Of a stretch of DNA of 64,000 bases, positions 10,001 to 18,698 are shown piece by piece. The notes below the pieces were generated by a model. It did no database searches. It saw nothing but the letters and a program-made list of their open reading frames with translations, and was not told the DNA's origin. The first letter of the stretch is position 1. Every line of letters starts with the position of its first letter. Source of the stretch: Phycicoccus avicenniae_A. GTDB lineage: Bacteria > Actinomycetota > Actinomycetes > Actinomycetales > Dermatophilaceae. The stretch spans positions 62,001 to 126,000 of the forward strand of contig NZ_JBNVZV010000005.1 in assembly GCF_050496545.1 (NCBI RefSeq), in the 5' to 3' direction. The translations under genes and the position numbers were made by a program.

Positions 10001-11015
10001 AGCGCATCGAGACCCCGTCGTAGCCGGCGTCGGTGGTCAGCGACTGCGGGGCTCCCGGCGTCTCGATGACGCTCTGCACACTCAGGCCGATCCGCACCGC
10101 CCCCCGCACGGTGCCCCGCGCGGGGATCGCGAGCCAGGCCTGCGAGCCACCGCCCGGGATGCCGTCGTCGACGTACTCCACCCGGATGTCGCAGCTCGCC
10201 CCCACGGCCAGCGTCGTCCCGGAGCACCCGTCAGCGCCCGGGACCGGCTCCACGCGTGGCTGGTCGGCGGCCACCGGGACGGCCGCGGCCTGACCGAGGG
10301 TCATCGGGACCGTCCCGAGGTTGCGCAGCGTCGCGCCGTAGGGGGTGCGCGACCCGCTGACGACGGCCGGGAGGATCGTCGAGACCGAGCTCGCGGCCGT
10401 GTAGTCGGCGGTGGAGCGGACCCGCACGACGCCGGCGATGCTCGACCCCGTGGACGACGGGTAGCACGGCATGAGGAAGGTCGCCGCCAACGAGGACAGG
10501 GTGCCGTCCGGGGTGTAGGAGACCTCGTCCACCGTCAGCGTGCCGCCCTGGGTGCTGCTGAAGCTCTGGCAGTCGGTGACGGCCTTCGAGAGGCGGATGA
10601 CGGGGGTGGTCCGGGCACCGATCGGGAGCAGGCCCGGCACCTTCGTGTGCGTCCCGACCGCCAGGCGGCCCGAGTCGGGCGGGATGATCTCGACCCCGAC
10701 GCCGTTCGTGGGCACCACCTTGACACCCCCGGGGAGGGTGCCGGCGCTCACCGTCGGCCCGGTGCCGGCGGCGCTGTCCCAGGCGGCGCTCGACGCGCGG
10801 GGGCCGTAGGAGCGGGAGTCGGTCAGCAGGTCGATGACGAGGGCGTCGCGCGGCACCGGGTCGGCGGCGGCCGGCACGGGGACCACCGTCGGACGGCTCG
10901 CCGTCGGGACGACGGCCCCGGCCGGAGCGGCGGAGGTCAGTGCCACGGCGAGCCCGAGGACGGCGGCGAGCGGGACGGCCCGGCGCGCCCGGGTGGCGTG
11001 GGTCGGCAGAAGCAC
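7047..11015 (-). CDS. Large secreted multidomain protein (anchor-D-like, FN3, TolB-like repeats)
   Basis: A 1322-residue exported protein. A signal peptide (about residues 1-34, basic start, hydrophobic core, ending APAGA) leads into two tandem units. Each has an ASPM/Hydin or choice-of-anchor-D-like beta domain with paired cysteines, followed by a fibronectin type III domain. Next come PD40/TolB-type propeller repeats (SPDGSRVCW, SPRGDVVAF), an Ig-like region, another FN3 domain (EYCFSVRARDRVGNTSAWS) and a C-terminal beta domain with a CPTCG pair. No catalytic motif is visible; adhesion or polysaccharide binding is plausible. The GTG at 11015 has AGGGGGA eight bases upstream and gives a proper signal peptide. 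It is divergent from the two-component system, so it may be one of its targets (inference). Confidence 0.8.
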   Translation of the reverse strand: MLLPTHATRARRAVPLAAVLGLAVALTSAAPAGAVVPTASRPTVVPVPAAADPVPRDALVIDLLTDSRSYGPRASSAAWDSAAGTGPTVSAGTLPGGVKVVPTNGVGVEIIPPDSGRLAVGTHTKVPGLLPIGARTTPVIRLSKAVTDCQSFSSTQGGTLTVDEVSYTPDGTLSSLAATFLMPCYPSSTGSSIAGVVRVRSTADYTAASSVSTILPAVVSGSRTPYGATLRNLGTVPMTLGQAAAVPVAADQPRVEPVPGADGCSGTTLAVGASCDIRVEYVDDGIPGGGSQAWLAIPARGTVRGAVRIGLSVQSVIETPGAPQSLTTDAGYDGVSMRWTHDSSAPLPDGFRIRRTDGPEPVLLGTRALHETSFVDTALGPGESATYVVSAYTAAGEAAADPVTVTRPDLPDPPDADAEQAMVIEADSGSSVLRDGTATPLGSDRPVLRDRVSELAGSGTILGLPRFPGPGTYEVGETSAYQVSLISGPSTCSALLGTAVVREAWVRADGTVHRLDADLHLSCVGRPVEVQVRYGVATPFAALEATPGSVGGDPFAGVVVGETSAPVTVTLHNAGSGPLGLGDAAVGGDDASSFGLGASTCGAVLAVDERCTVEVVHHPVRTGTTSAVLRLPAETPNGGLVLQVAGSAQGGPPPWTPRAVAVLGRVSVQWYAGGDGGSPVTTIGIERATGEGSFVRVGEAEPGAGSWVDPDVTAGTTYRYRLVVTNRHGSTPTPPDDEASVVAADEELLLAAGWNTGDLVSAPLGDGPGVAHGSGQDVDAPAVSPDGRLVAYTVYDADLAASLWVRSVEPGGPAPRLLADDPAADELDPVWSPDGSRVCWSQVSAGAGAVWCRGLAPEARAAAYPGGQGAVLPSFLPDGTALVAVTVDGPTSRLVRIGATGTRTTLAGSDGAFWPAVSPRGDVVAFTRTGADGVDQVRTLPIGGGASTVRVSGFVGVTVFGRPAWAPAGDALAVPTWLPWSADSVTVWRADPHGGAGTTTVSSPAGAMSVSAVAWRRLDEQAPAITFPSAPALTATTSRIPVRVTDDTVPVGGLTVTCRLDGKPTAACSSGWSGTVAAGSHTLTVTATDPFGRVSTASHRWTVDGAAPTVAVTALPVAVLGSTVTVTYGASDTAGVSSYDVRVRSAAWSSTAFSAHSQPAAWSGRTARSVTVSLASGTEYCFSVRARDRVGNTSAWSAERCTARALDDRALAAGTGWTRAGSSSASAGTVTRTTTAGRVLTRTRTVARRVLVVATTCPTCGTLDVFLGSTRVGSVSTRSSTTRARQVLALPLLPSVRSGTLTLRSRTTGRLVVVDAVIARRT

Positions 11016-11208
11016 GGCTCCGGTCCCCCTGGCTCGACGAACGAGGCCCCACGGCCTGGGGCGGCGACAGCGTAGGGCCGCCGTGCGCCGGCGCACCACG
11101 GTTCCGCGCACGTCCGGGCCGATCGGCCGACCCCGGCCTCGGTACAGCACCGGCGGACGCCCAGCCCACGTCCAGCGAGTTCACAGGTTCGCGGCCGAAA
11201 CTGGGAGG

Positions 11209-11922
11209 GTGACCGCCACCCAGCAGCCCGAGGCCCGGCTCCTCGTCGTCGAGGACGAGCCGAACATCCGTGAGCTCCTCGCCACCTCGCTGCGCTACGC
11301 CGGCTTCGACGTGGCGACCGCGGCGAGCGGCTCGGAGGCCCTCCGCGTGGCCGGGGACCATCAGCCCGACCTGTGCGTCCTCGACGTCATGCTCCCCGAC
11401 ATGGACGGCTTCACGGTCACCCGCAAGCTGCGCGACCAGGGCCGCCAGCTGCCGATCGTCTTCGTCACCGCCCGCGACTCGGTCGACGACAAGATCAAGG
11501 GCCTGACCGTCGGCGGCGACGACTACGTCACCAAGCCGTTCAGCCTCGAGGAGGTCGTGGCCCGCATCCGCGCCGTCCTGCGCCGCACCCGCGGCGACCT
11601 CGACGAGGACCGCCCGGTCCTGCGCTTCGAGGACCTCGAGCTCGACGAGGACTCGCACGAGGTGCGCCGCGCCGGCCGCGCCATCGAGACCAGCCCCACC
11701 GAGTTCAAGCTGCTCCGCTACCTCATGCTCAACCCCAACCGGGTGCTGTCGAAGGCGCAGATCCTCGACCACGTGTGGGACTACGACTTCCGCGGGGAGT
11801 CCGGCATCGTCGAGTCCTACATCTCCTACCTGCGCCGCAAGATCGACGTCGAGGGGCTGCCCGCGCTCATCCACACCAAGCGCGGTGTCGGGTACGTCCT
11901 GCGGCTGCCCCCGCAGGCCTGA
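11209..11922 (+). CDS. OmpR-family response regulator (MprA-like)
   Basis: A 237-residue DNA-binding regulator. The receiver domain (about 8-125) has the acidic pair E15/D16, phospho-acceptor D59, T87 and K109. The winged-helix effector domain occupies about 140-235 and ends in the GVGYVLRL motif. Its stop overlaps the kinase start in a TGATG. The order regulator, kinase, HtrA matches mprA-mprB-pepD of mycobacteria, an envelope-stress system; equivalence in function is inferred from synteny. GTG start; the purine-rich GGGAGG directly abuts it, so initiation may be leaderless or use closely spaced signals. Confidence 0.9.
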   Translation: MTATQQPEARLLVVEDEPNIRELLATSLRYAGFDVATAASGSEALRVAGDHQPDLCVLDVMLPDMDGFTVTRKLRDQGRQLPIVFVTARDSVDDKIKGLTVGGDDYVTKPFSLEEVVARIRAVLRRTRGDLDEDRPVLRFEDLELDEDSHEVRRAGRAIETSPTEFKLLRYLMLNPNRVLSKAQILDHVWDYDFRGESGIVESYISYLRRKIDVEGLPALIHTKRGVGYVLRLPPQA

Positions 11923-13367
11923 TGCTGCGCGCGTCCCGCCCGGCCGCTCGGGTGGCCCGCCGGCTCGAGGTGGTGCCCCTGCGCACCCGGCTCCTCCTCA
12001 TCGTCGGTGTCCTCGTGGGTGCGGCCCTGCTCTCGACGAGCCTCATCACGGCGTACCTGCTCAAGAGCGACCTCGACACGCGGGTGGACTCCGAGCTCCA
12101 GAGCGTTCTGCAACCCGTTGCCACACAGGCACTCTCGGACCTGCGGCGCGGTAACACCGACACCCTACCCACGAGCTACGCCTTCGTCCTGCAGAGCGGC
12201 GGGCAGCAGGTCCCCCAGCTGCCCACGGGCCAGCGGGTGGTGCCGGCCGTCCCGCTGCTCGCCCTGGACGACCCCCGGGTCACGAAGCAGGAGCCGTTCA
12301 CCGTGGGGTCGGTCAAGGACCGGCTGCGGTGGCGCTTCATCGCCGCCCGGGTGAGCGACACCGACGCCGTCGTCGCGGTCGGAGTGCCACTGGAGTCGGT
12401 GTCGCACACCGTGACCCGCCTCCTGGTGTCGACCGCGCTCCTGGGCACCGGCGCGCTCGTCCTCTCGCTGGTTCTCGGGCACTTCGCCGTGCGCCGGGCC
12501 TTCCGCCCGTTGCGCCGCATCGAGGACACCGCGGCCGCCATCGCCGAGGGTGACCTGACCCGGCGCGTCCCCGTCCGCCAGGCCGACGACGAGGTGACCT
12601 CGTTGTCCCGCAGCCTCAACGTGATGCTCGCGCAGGTCGAGTCCTCGTTCGCGGTCCGCGAGAAGAGCGAGGAGAAGATGCGGCAGTTCGTCGCCGACGC
12701 CTCCCACGAGCTCCGCACCCCGCTCGCGACGGTACGCGGGTACGCCGAGCTCTACCGGCAGGGCGCCGTGCGCGACCCGGAGGCCGTCGGCTCCGCCATG
12801 CAGCGCATCGAGGCCGAGTCCGGCCGGATGGGCGAGCTCGTCGAGGACCTGCTCACCCTGGCCCGGCTCGACGAGGAGCCGGAGGTCGAGCACACCGATG
12901 TCGACCTCACCGTGCTGGCGAACGATGCGGTCGCCGACGCGCGGGTTCGGGCCCCGGAGAGGCGGATCCAGCTCGTGGGCATCTCCGGCCCGGTCGAGCC
13001 CACCGTCGTGCGAGGGTCCGAGGCCCGGCTGCGCCAGGTCGTCACCAACCTCCTGGCGAACGCGGTGCGGCACACCCCCGACGGCACCCCCGTGGAGGTC
13101 GCGGTCGGCCTCGACGGCGACACGGCGTGCCTCGAGGTGCGCGACCACGGACCCGGGGTGCCGCCCGACATCGCGACGAAGGTCTTCGAGCGCTTCTTCC
13201 GGGCCGACCCCTCGCGCGGGCGCGCGCAGGGCGGGGGCACCGGGCTCGGGCTGGCCATCGTGGCCGCCATCGTCGCCGGTCACCGCGGACGGGTGGGCGT
13301 CGCGGAGACCCCCGGCGGGGGCGCGACCTTCGTGGTCCGACTCGCACAGCGGACTCCCAGCCGCTGA
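11922..13367 (+). CDS. Sensor histidine kinase (MprB-like)
   Basis: A 481-residue membrane kinase, partner of the regulator just upstream. Transmembrane helices lie at about 22-47 and 165-188 and flank an extracytoplasmic sensor of about 115 residues. A HAMP domain follows (about 190-240). The H-box is SHELRTPLATVRGY with H262 as phosphorylation site. The ATPase part shows the N box (NLLANAVRH), DHGPGV and GGGTGLGLAI. The ATG overlaps the stop of the regulator gene, so translation is coupled. The HtrA gene follows after 66 bases. Confidence 0.92.
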   Translation: MLRASRPAARVARRLEVVPLRTRLLLIVGVLVGAALLSTSLITAYLLKSDLDTRVDSELQSVLQPVATQALSDLRRGNTDTLPTSYAFVLQSGGQQVPQLPTGQRVVPAVPLLALDDPRVTKQEPFTVGSVKDRLRWRFIAARVSDTDAVVAVGVPLESVSHTVTRLLVSTALLGTGALVLSLVLGHFAVRRAFRPLRRIEDTAAAIAEGDLTRRVPVRQADDEVTSLSRSLNVMLAQVESSFAVREKSEEKMRQFVADASHELRTPLATVRGYAELYRQGAVRDPEAVGSAMQRIEAESGRMGELVEDLLTLARLDEEPEVEHTDVDLTVLANDAVADARVRAPERRIQLVGISGPVEPTVVRGSEARLRQVVTNLLANAVRHTPDGTPVEVAVGLDGDTACLEVRDHGPGVPPDIATKVFERFFRADPSRGRAQGGGTGLGLAIVAAIVAGHRGRVGVAETPGGGATFVVRLAQRTPSR

Positions 13368-13433
13368 CCAGCGGGCGCCCACCTCGGGGGAGTTGGGTGG
13401 GGTGCAGTCGAACACGAAGGAGCACCCACGGCG

Positions 13434-14849
13434 ATGAGCGACCAGCAGCCCCCCACCCCGGACCGGTCCGGCCAGCAGTGGCCGACCCCCCAGTGGTACA
13501 CCCCGCACGGCGGCACCACCACGACCCCCCGTCCGACGGGCGAGGCCGCGCCGACCGCTCCGGTGCCCCAGGCACCCTTCCCCCCGAACGCCCCGTCCGG
13601 CCCTGCGGCCCCTCCCCCTCCGTCGGGGCCGTACGGGTCGGCGGGGTCGCCCCTCGCCCCCGGCACCCCGCCGCGGGCCTCGGGGCGTCGCCGCGCGGCG
13701 GAGCTCACCGCCGTCGCGGTCCTGGCCGCCGTCCTGTCCTCCGGCGGCACGGTCGCCGCGACCCGGCTGCTCGACGACACGCAGTCCCCTTCCTCTGCGT
13801 CGTCGTCCACGCAGCTGGGTCGCGGCACCGACAGCGCCCCGGTGCAGCAGGCCAGCGCCTCCGCCCCCAACTGGACCGCCACCGCGGGCGCCGTGTCGCC
13901 GAGCGTGGTGGCCATCACCGCGGAGGTCTCGGGCGGCACCGCGCAGGGCTCGGGCGTCATCATCGACGACTCCGGCCACGTCGTGACGAACAACCACGTC
14001 GTCGCGGGCGCGGAGAAGCTCCAGGTCACCCTGGATGACGGGCGCACCTACTCGGCCCAGGTCCGCGGGACGGACCCGTCGACCGACCTCGCGGTCATCA
14101 CCATCGACAAGGCCCCCTCCGACCTCACGCCGATCGCGATGGGCGACTCGGACGCGCTCAAGGTCGGCGACCCGGTCATGGCGGTCGGCAACCCGCTCGG
14201 GCTCGCCGGCACCGTGACGACCGGCATCGTCAGCGCCCTCAACCGTCCCGTCACCACGCAGGCCGAGCAGGACCAGCAGCAGCAGAACCCGTTCAACGGG
14301 GACTTCCAGCAGCAGCAGTCCAGCGCCGAGCCGGTCGTCACGAACGCCATCCAGACCTCGGCCGCCATTAACCCCGGCAACAGCGGCGGCGCCCTGGTCG
14401 ACGCGTCGGGTCGGCTCGTCGGCATCAACTCCTCGATCGCCTCGCTCGGTGCGTCCTCGGGCGGCCAGTCCGGCTCGATCGGCATCGGCTTCGCGATCCC
14501 CGTCGCGGAGGTGCAGTCGATCGCCAAGCAGCTCATCGACACGGGCAAGGCCCAGCACGCCTACCTCGGCGTGACGCCCGAGAACGGTTCCGCCAGTGAC
14601 GGGTCCGCCACCCGCGCGGGTGCCGAGGTCACCTCGGTCGGTGCCGGTACGCCGGCGGCGAAGGCCGGCCTCCAGAAGGGTGACGTCATCGTCGCCGTGG
14701 ACGGCGACCCGGTCGACTCCGCCGAGTCCCTCGTCGGGTACGTCCGCGAGCAGACCGTCGGCAGCACCGTGAAGCTGACCGTCCTGCGCGACGGCAAGAG
14801 CATGGAGGTCGACGCGACCCTCGTCGCGCGCGACGCCACCACCGGCTGA
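13434..14849 (+). CDS. htrA: HtrA/PepD-type trypsin-like serine protease with PDZ domain
   Basis: A 471-residue membrane-tethered protease for misfolded envelope proteins. A Pro-rich cytoplasmic tail (1-85) precedes a single transmembrane helix (about 89-108). The protease domain carries the triad H188 (TNNHVV), D218 (STDLAV) and S317 (NPGNSGGA). A PDZ domain spans roughly 375-460 (AYLGV and GLQKGDVIVAVDG). A Gln-rich insert (about 276-297, including QDQQQQNPF) sits within the protease domain. AAGGAG lies about 12 bases before the ATG. It stands just behind the regulator-kinase pair, like pepD behind mprAB, and is probably both a target and a modulator of that system. Confidence 0.92.
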   Translation: MSDQQPPTPDRSGQQWPTPQWYTPHGGTTTTPRPTGEAAPTAPVPQAPFPPNAPSGPAAPPPPSGPYGSAGSPLAPGTPPRASGRRRAAELTAVAVLAAVLSSGGTVAATRLLDDTQSPSSASSSTQLGRGTDSAPVQQASASAPNWTATAGAVSPSVVAITAEVSGGTAQGSGVIIDDSGHVVTNNHVVAGAEKLQVTLDDGRTYSAQVRGTDPSTDLAVITIDKAPSDLTPIAMGDSDALKVGDPVMAVGNPLGLAGTVTTGIVSALNRPVTTQAEQDQQQQNPFNGDFQQQQSSAEPVVTNAIQTSAAINPGNSGGALVDASGRLVGINSSIASLGASSGGQSGSIGIGFAIPVAEVQSIAKQLIDTGKAQHAYLGVTPENGSASDGSATRAGAEVTSVGAGTPAAKAGLQKGDVIVAVDGDPVDSAESLVGYVREQTVGSTVKLTVLRDGKSMEVDATLVARDATTG

Positions 14850-14872
14850 CCGACCGCACACCGCACCACCCC

Positions 14873-14914
14873 GGGGCGCCCGGGCACGGATGAGTAGCCG
14901 TGCTCAGGCGCCCC
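14873..14914 (+). terminator. Hairpin after htrA
   Basis: An outer 8-bp stem (GGGGCGCC with GGCGCCCC) and an inner 6-bp stem (GCACGG with CCGTGC) are separated by a 3-base internal loop, with apical loop ATGAGTAG. It sits 24 bases after the htrA stop and before the ribosome site of the next gene, so it probably ends the stress operon. Confidence 0.65.
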
Positions 14915-14940
14915 GTCGGCGTCCCCGGGAGGGTTGCGGC

Positions 14941-16818
14941 ATGACCCCACGGGACGAGGTTGCGCGCCTCGAGCGCGAGTTCGCCGATGCGATGCAGCGC
15001 ATGTACTCCGTCGGCAACGGGCTGGCCCGTCTCCGGGCGGACCTCGAGCCGCGTTCCGCGGCAACCGCTCCCGCTGCAGCACCGGCCTCCGCAGGGGCGG
15101 CCGGGACGGTGGCGGGACCGGCTCCCGTGGGTCCGACGAGCCCGGTGGGTCCGCCCCCCGGGTGGGCCCCGGGCGGGACCGGGGCGGCGCCGCAGGGTGG
15201 CGTCGCACCGGCTCCCGTGCTCGTGCGGGCCCCGGCCCCCGTCGACCCCTGGTACCGGCGTGAGGGCGCCGTGACCCGGGTGCTGGCGGTGGCCGGGGCG
15301 GTCGTGACGCTCTCGGGCGTCGCGATGCTGCTCGTCCTCGCGGTCCGGCACGGCTGGTTCGGGCCGGGCGCGAGGGTCGGTGCCGGCGCGTTCCTCGCGG
15401 CAGTGCTCTGCGGCCTCGGCGTGCGTGGAGGGGCGCGCGAGCGGGGCCTGGGTTCTCCCGTGGGGAGCGCGCCGGTGGCCCTCGTCGCCACCGGCGCCGC
15501 GGCCGCCTACCTCGACGTCGTGGCCGTCACCGCGTACTACGGATGGCTCCCGCCCGTCGTGGGACTCGCGCTCTGCGCCGCCGTGGCCGTCGGCGGTCTC
15601 GCCGTGGCCCGGAGCTGGGCGAGCGAGCTGCTCGCCGTGCTCCTCGTCGCGGGCGCCGGGGTGCTGTCCCCGGTGGTCGCGGGCCGGGCGGGCTGGCTGC
15701 TCTCGGCCGTGCTCGGCGTGCTCGCCGTCGTCGGCTGGTGGGCGGGTGGGCACCGCAGCGTCCCCGGCCTCACCGTCGTGCGCACGCTGCCCGTGTCGCT
15801 CTCGCTGCTCGTCGGCGCCGGGACCGCCACGGGGTCCGGCGAGCGGTGGGCCCTCCTCGCGGTCGCGGCCGTCGTCCTGCTCGCCACCCTGGCCACGTCG
15901 GGTATCTCGGTGCGCCGGGAGCCGGGCGACGTGGCCTCGAGCGCCGCGCTGGCGATGGCCTCCGTCGGGACCCTCGCCGTCGTCGCCGTCCAGGCGCGGG
16001 GCGTGGCGAGCGTCGCGTTCCTCGGGACCGCACTCGTCCTGCTCCTCGGCGCCACCGTGCTCGGCCGCGCGCCGCTCGGACCGGTGGCCCCGCACCTGGT
16101 CGTCACAGCGGGTTCCGCCGGCGCGGTGGCCGGGGTGCTCACCGTCGTCCGGGGCGCCCCCGAGGGGTTCGTCGGAACCGGCCTGCTGCTGCTCGCGCTC
16201 GGCCACCTCGCGGTCGCCGGGGTCACCCGCTCGCACATCTCGCTCGGGCTCGGGGCCGGGGTGGCCGCGGTGGCCCTGCTCGCCTGGGTCCAGCACCCCT
16301 TCGCCGTCGTCGACCTCGACCTCGCGACCGGCCACGACCTCGCCGTCGCGTTCGTCGACAGCACGCTGGCCGCCGGTGTCGTCGCCGTGGCCTGGTGGGC
16401 CTGCGCGAACGTCCGGGGCGTCCCCTCCGAGGTCCGCGTGCTCACGCAGGTCGTCGCCTGGGTGGTCGGGCTGGCCTCCACGGCAACGGCTCTCGTCAGT
16501 GTCGGCACGCTCGCCGGGCAGCACTTCGGGGGGGCCGAGCTCGGCTTCACCGGTGGCCACGCCGTCGCCACCGTCGTGTGGATGAGCGCCGCCACCGCGC
16601 TGCTCCTGCACTCGCTGGAGCGCCCGGGCGATGCCGACCTCGCGCTGCGCAGCGGGCTGCTGCTCGCCGCCGTCGCGGTGGCCAAGCTGTTCCTCTTCGA
16701 CCTCGCCGCCCTCGACGGGGTGGTCCGCTCGGTCGCCTTCATCGCCACCGGGCTGCTCCTCCTCGCCACCGGCAGCCGGTACGCCAAGGCGTGGGAGAAC
16801 AGCCGTCCCCGCACCTGA
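14941..16818 (+). CDS. DUF2339-like polytopic membrane protein
   Basis: A 625-residue protein of unknown function. A short helical, charged N-terminus (EVARLEREFADAMQRM) and an Ala/Pro/Gly-rich linker precede about 18-20 closely packed hydrophobic helices running to the C-terminus. This layout fits the DUF2339 family of large membrane proteins. The ATG at 14941 has GGGAGGG seven bases upstream; an in-frame ATG at 14890 lies inside the preceding hairpin and is less likely. No catalytic motif is visible. Confidence 0.75.
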   Translation: MTPRDEVARLEREFADAMQRMYSVGNGLARLRADLEPRSAATAPAAAPASAGAAGTVAGPAPVGPTSPVGPPPGWAPGGTGAAPQGGVAPAPVLVRAPAPVDPWYRREGAVTRVLAVAGAVVTLSGVAMLLVLAVRHGWFGPGARVGAGAFLAAVLCGLGVRGGARERGLGSPVGSAPVALVATGAAAAYLDVVAVTAYYGWLPPVVGLALCAAVAVGGLAVARSWASELLAVLLVAGAGVLSPVVAGRAGWLLSAVLGVLAVVGWWAGGHRSVPGLTVVRTLPVSLSLLVGAGTATGSGERWALLAVAAVVLLATLATSGISVRREPGDVASSAALAMASVGTLAVVAVQARGVASVAFLGTALVLLLGATVLGRAPLGPVAPHLVVTAGSAGAVAGVLTVVRGAPEGFVGTGLLLLALGHLAVAGVTRSHISLGLGAGVAAVALLAWVQHPFAVVDLDLATGHDLAVAFVDSTLAAGVVAVAWWACANVRGVPSEVRVLTQVVAWVVGLASTATALVSVGTLAGQHFGGAELGFTGGHAVATVVWMSAATALLLHSLERPGDADLALRSGLLLAAVAVAKLFLFDLAALDGVVRSVAFIATGLLLLATGSRYAKAWENSRPRT

Positions 16819-16864
16819 GGGCGGAGCGGGTGACGCCGCGCGCGTCCTCTGCCAGAGTGGCCGG

Positions 16865-17521
16865 GTGCACGCGCTGCAGGGTCGCTGGCCCGTCGACTCC
16901 GCACCGGTGCTGACCGGTGCCGACCCCGACGCCGTCGCCGCCGTCGGGGCCGACCTCGTCCACCGGTGGAGCGAGCCGCACCGCCGCTACCACGACCTGA
17001 CCCACCTCACCGAGGTGCTGGCCGCGGTCGACGCCCTCAGCCGGTCCGAGCGCCTCGGCGAGGACGACCGGTCGGTGGCCCGGCTCGCCGCCTGGTTCCA
17101 CGACGCCGTCCACGCAGGCGCCACCGACGGGGCCGACGAGCGGGGCAGCGCAGACCTCGCGGCGCGGTCGATGCGCGCCCTCGGCGCCGGGGAGGGCGTC
17201 GTCGAGCGGGTCGTCCGGCTCGTCCTCGACACCGTGGAGCACGACGTCGAGGCCGACGGCGGCGACCGGGCGCGTCCGGTGCTGCACGACGCCGACCTCT
17301 GGATCCTCTCCGCCCCCGTGACCCGCTTCGACGACTACTGCCGTCAGGTGCGCGCCGAGTACGCCCGGGTGGGCGAGCGTGACTACGCCGCGGGCCGCAC
17401 CGCCGTGCTGCGTCCCTTCCTCGTCCGACCCCACGTCTACGTGACGCCGTACGCGCGCCGCGAGTGGGAGCCGGCGGCGCGCGAGAACCTCGCGCGTGAG
17501 CTCACCAGGCTGGCGGGCTGA
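16865..17521 (+). CDS. HD-domain metal-dependent hydrolase
   Basis: A 218-residue cytosolic protein, probably a phosphohydrolase of unknown substrate. The metal-binding motif is visible as RYHDLTHL, then WFHDAVH (the HD doublet), then LHDADL. This is the arrangement of the predicted HD phosphohydrolases (COG4339-like) of about 200 residues. GTG start. Its 3' end overlaps the 3' end of the convergent DUF4031-Nudix gene by 20 bases. Confidence 0.8.
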   Translation: MHALQGRWPVDSAPVLTGADPDAVAAVGADLVHRWSEPHRRYHDLTHLTEVLAAVDALSRSERLGEDDRSVARLAAWFHDAVHAGATDGADERGSADLAARSMRALGAGEGVVERVVRLVLDTVEHDVEADGGDRARPVLHDADLWILSAPVTRFDDYCRQVRAEYARVGERDYAAGRTAVLRPFLVRPHVYVTPYARREWEPAARENLARELTRLAG

Positions 17522-18278
17522 GCACCCTCTCGACGAGCGGCCACCAGAACGTCGTGCCGCACAGGTCCTCCAGCTCGGCCGGGGTCACCCAGCGGCGGTC
17601 CGAGGTGTCGTCGTGCGTGGTGGACAGCGGCGGGCGCGTGGCGGTGAGGTGCACCTCGAACAGCTGGAGCAGGTCGCGGCCCTCGTGCCACGGCCCCGGC
17701 CCCTCGACCGCGCTGAACCGCTCGTAGCCGACCGGCCGCAGGGCATCGCGGTCCAGCACCAGGCCCGTCTCCTCCTGCACCTCGCGGACCGCGTTCTCGC
17801 GCACCGTCTCCCCCGGCTCGCGGCCGCCACCCGGCGCTCCCCACTGGTCGCGCCACACCGAGTGCACCACGGCGTGGTCGCCGGCCGCGTCCTGCACGAG
17901 CACGAGCGCGGCGAACACCCGCGCGGCATCGGCCTCGCGGGGGGACGCGATGAGGTCGACGTCGACGACGACGCCCTCGGCCAGCCGGACGCCCGTGACC
18001 CGCGCGACGCCCTTGTCCCCCCGCCGCTTCTGCATGCGCAGGCCGCTCGCGACGAGCCGACGCAGCAGCTCGCGGGCCGGGACCGGCTCGGCCCCCGCCG
18101 CCACGACGGCGTCGTAGCGCTCCTCGGGCACGTCGTAGTGGTCACCCTCGAAGCCGCGGGCGGGGATGCCGCAGCCGCGGGCGAAGGCGTGCAGCTCCTC
18201 GAGGTCGGTGTCGGTGACGAGGTGGGACCAGCGCCGCCCGTGCGCCTCGGCGCGCGGGGGGTCGATGAGGATGGCCAC
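17502..18278 (-). CDS. DUF4031 - Nudix hydrolase fusion
   Basis: A 258-residue protein. Residues 1-75 form a DUF4031 domain (VAILIDPPR start, WSHLVTD, FEGDHYDVP). After a linker, a Nudix fold spans about 120-250. Its Nudix box reads GGGREPGETVRENAVREVQEETGL, shown here in two parts: GGGREPGETVREN and AVREVQEETGL. It would cleave a nucleoside-diphosphate-linked compound; the substrate is unknown. GTG start, the first that leaves DUF4031 intact. Convergent with the HD hydrolase gene. Confidence 0.88.
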   Translation of the reverse strand: MAILIDPPRAEAHGRRWSHLVTDTDLEELHAFARGCGIPARGFEGDHYDVPEERYDAVVAAGAEPVPARELLRRLVASGLRMQKRRGDKGVARVTGVRLAEGVVVDVDLIASPREADAARVFAALVLVQDAAGDHAVVHSVWRDQWGAPGGGREPGETVRENAVREVQEETGLVLDRDALRPVGYERFSAVEGPGPWHEGRDLLQLFEVHLTATRPPLSTTHDDTSDRRWVTPAELEDLCGTTFWWPLVERVLSPPAW

Positions 18279-18400
18279 CCGCCGATCGTAGGCGGGTGCC
18301 CGAGGGCCTGTGGAAAACTCCGCGGCGCCCGGCCCTGGTCGACCTAGCGTGGAGGGATCGGAGCGGCCACCGGGCCGGTCCACGACGAGGGGGTACCTCC

Positions 18401-18691
18401 ATGACGGCCCAGTTCCAGGTCGACACCGACCGCATCGCCGCGGCAGCCGGCGACGTCGCACGCGTCTCCGCCGAGATCGAGGGCCAGGTGGCCGTCATGA
18501 CCTCGCGGCTCACCGCCCTCCAGGACGCCTGGACGGGCACGGCGTCCGCGCAGTTCCAGGGGGTCGTCGAGCAGTGGCGTGGCACGCAGCACCAGGTCCG
18601 CGAGTCCCTCGACTCCATCGGCCGGGTGCTGGGCGCCGCCGGTGCGCAGTACGCCGAGACCGAGGCCCAGGCGGTGCGGATGTTCTCCTGA
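18401..18691 (+). CDS. WXG100-family (EsxA-like) secreted protein
   Basis: A 96-residue helical-hairpin protein of the type VII secretion family. W44-T45-G46 is the turn motif between two helices, and the length is typical. GAGGGG lies 7-9 bases before the ATG. A second WXG100 partner and ESX machinery genes are absent from this window, so it is either a homodimer-forming orphan or is secreted by an ESX apparatus encoded elsewhere. An ATG-less upstream extension of the frame was not used. Confidence 0.88.
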   Translation: MTAQFQVDTDRIAAAAGDVARVSAEIEGQVAVMTSRLTALQDAWTGTASAQFQGVVEQWRGTQHQVRESLDSIGRVLGAAGAQYAETEAQAVRMFS

Positions 18692-18698
18692 CCGGGCC

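Noticed and set aside
7542..11075. 1177-codon plus-strand open frame
   Set aside because: It is antisense to the large secreted protein, is mostly Arg/Gly/Asp/His with no domains, and is typical of shadow frames at this GC content.
13368..13433. Terminator between kinase and htrA
   Set aside because: CCCACC/GGGTGG can pair but the stem is short with a large loop, and the genes probably share a transcript.
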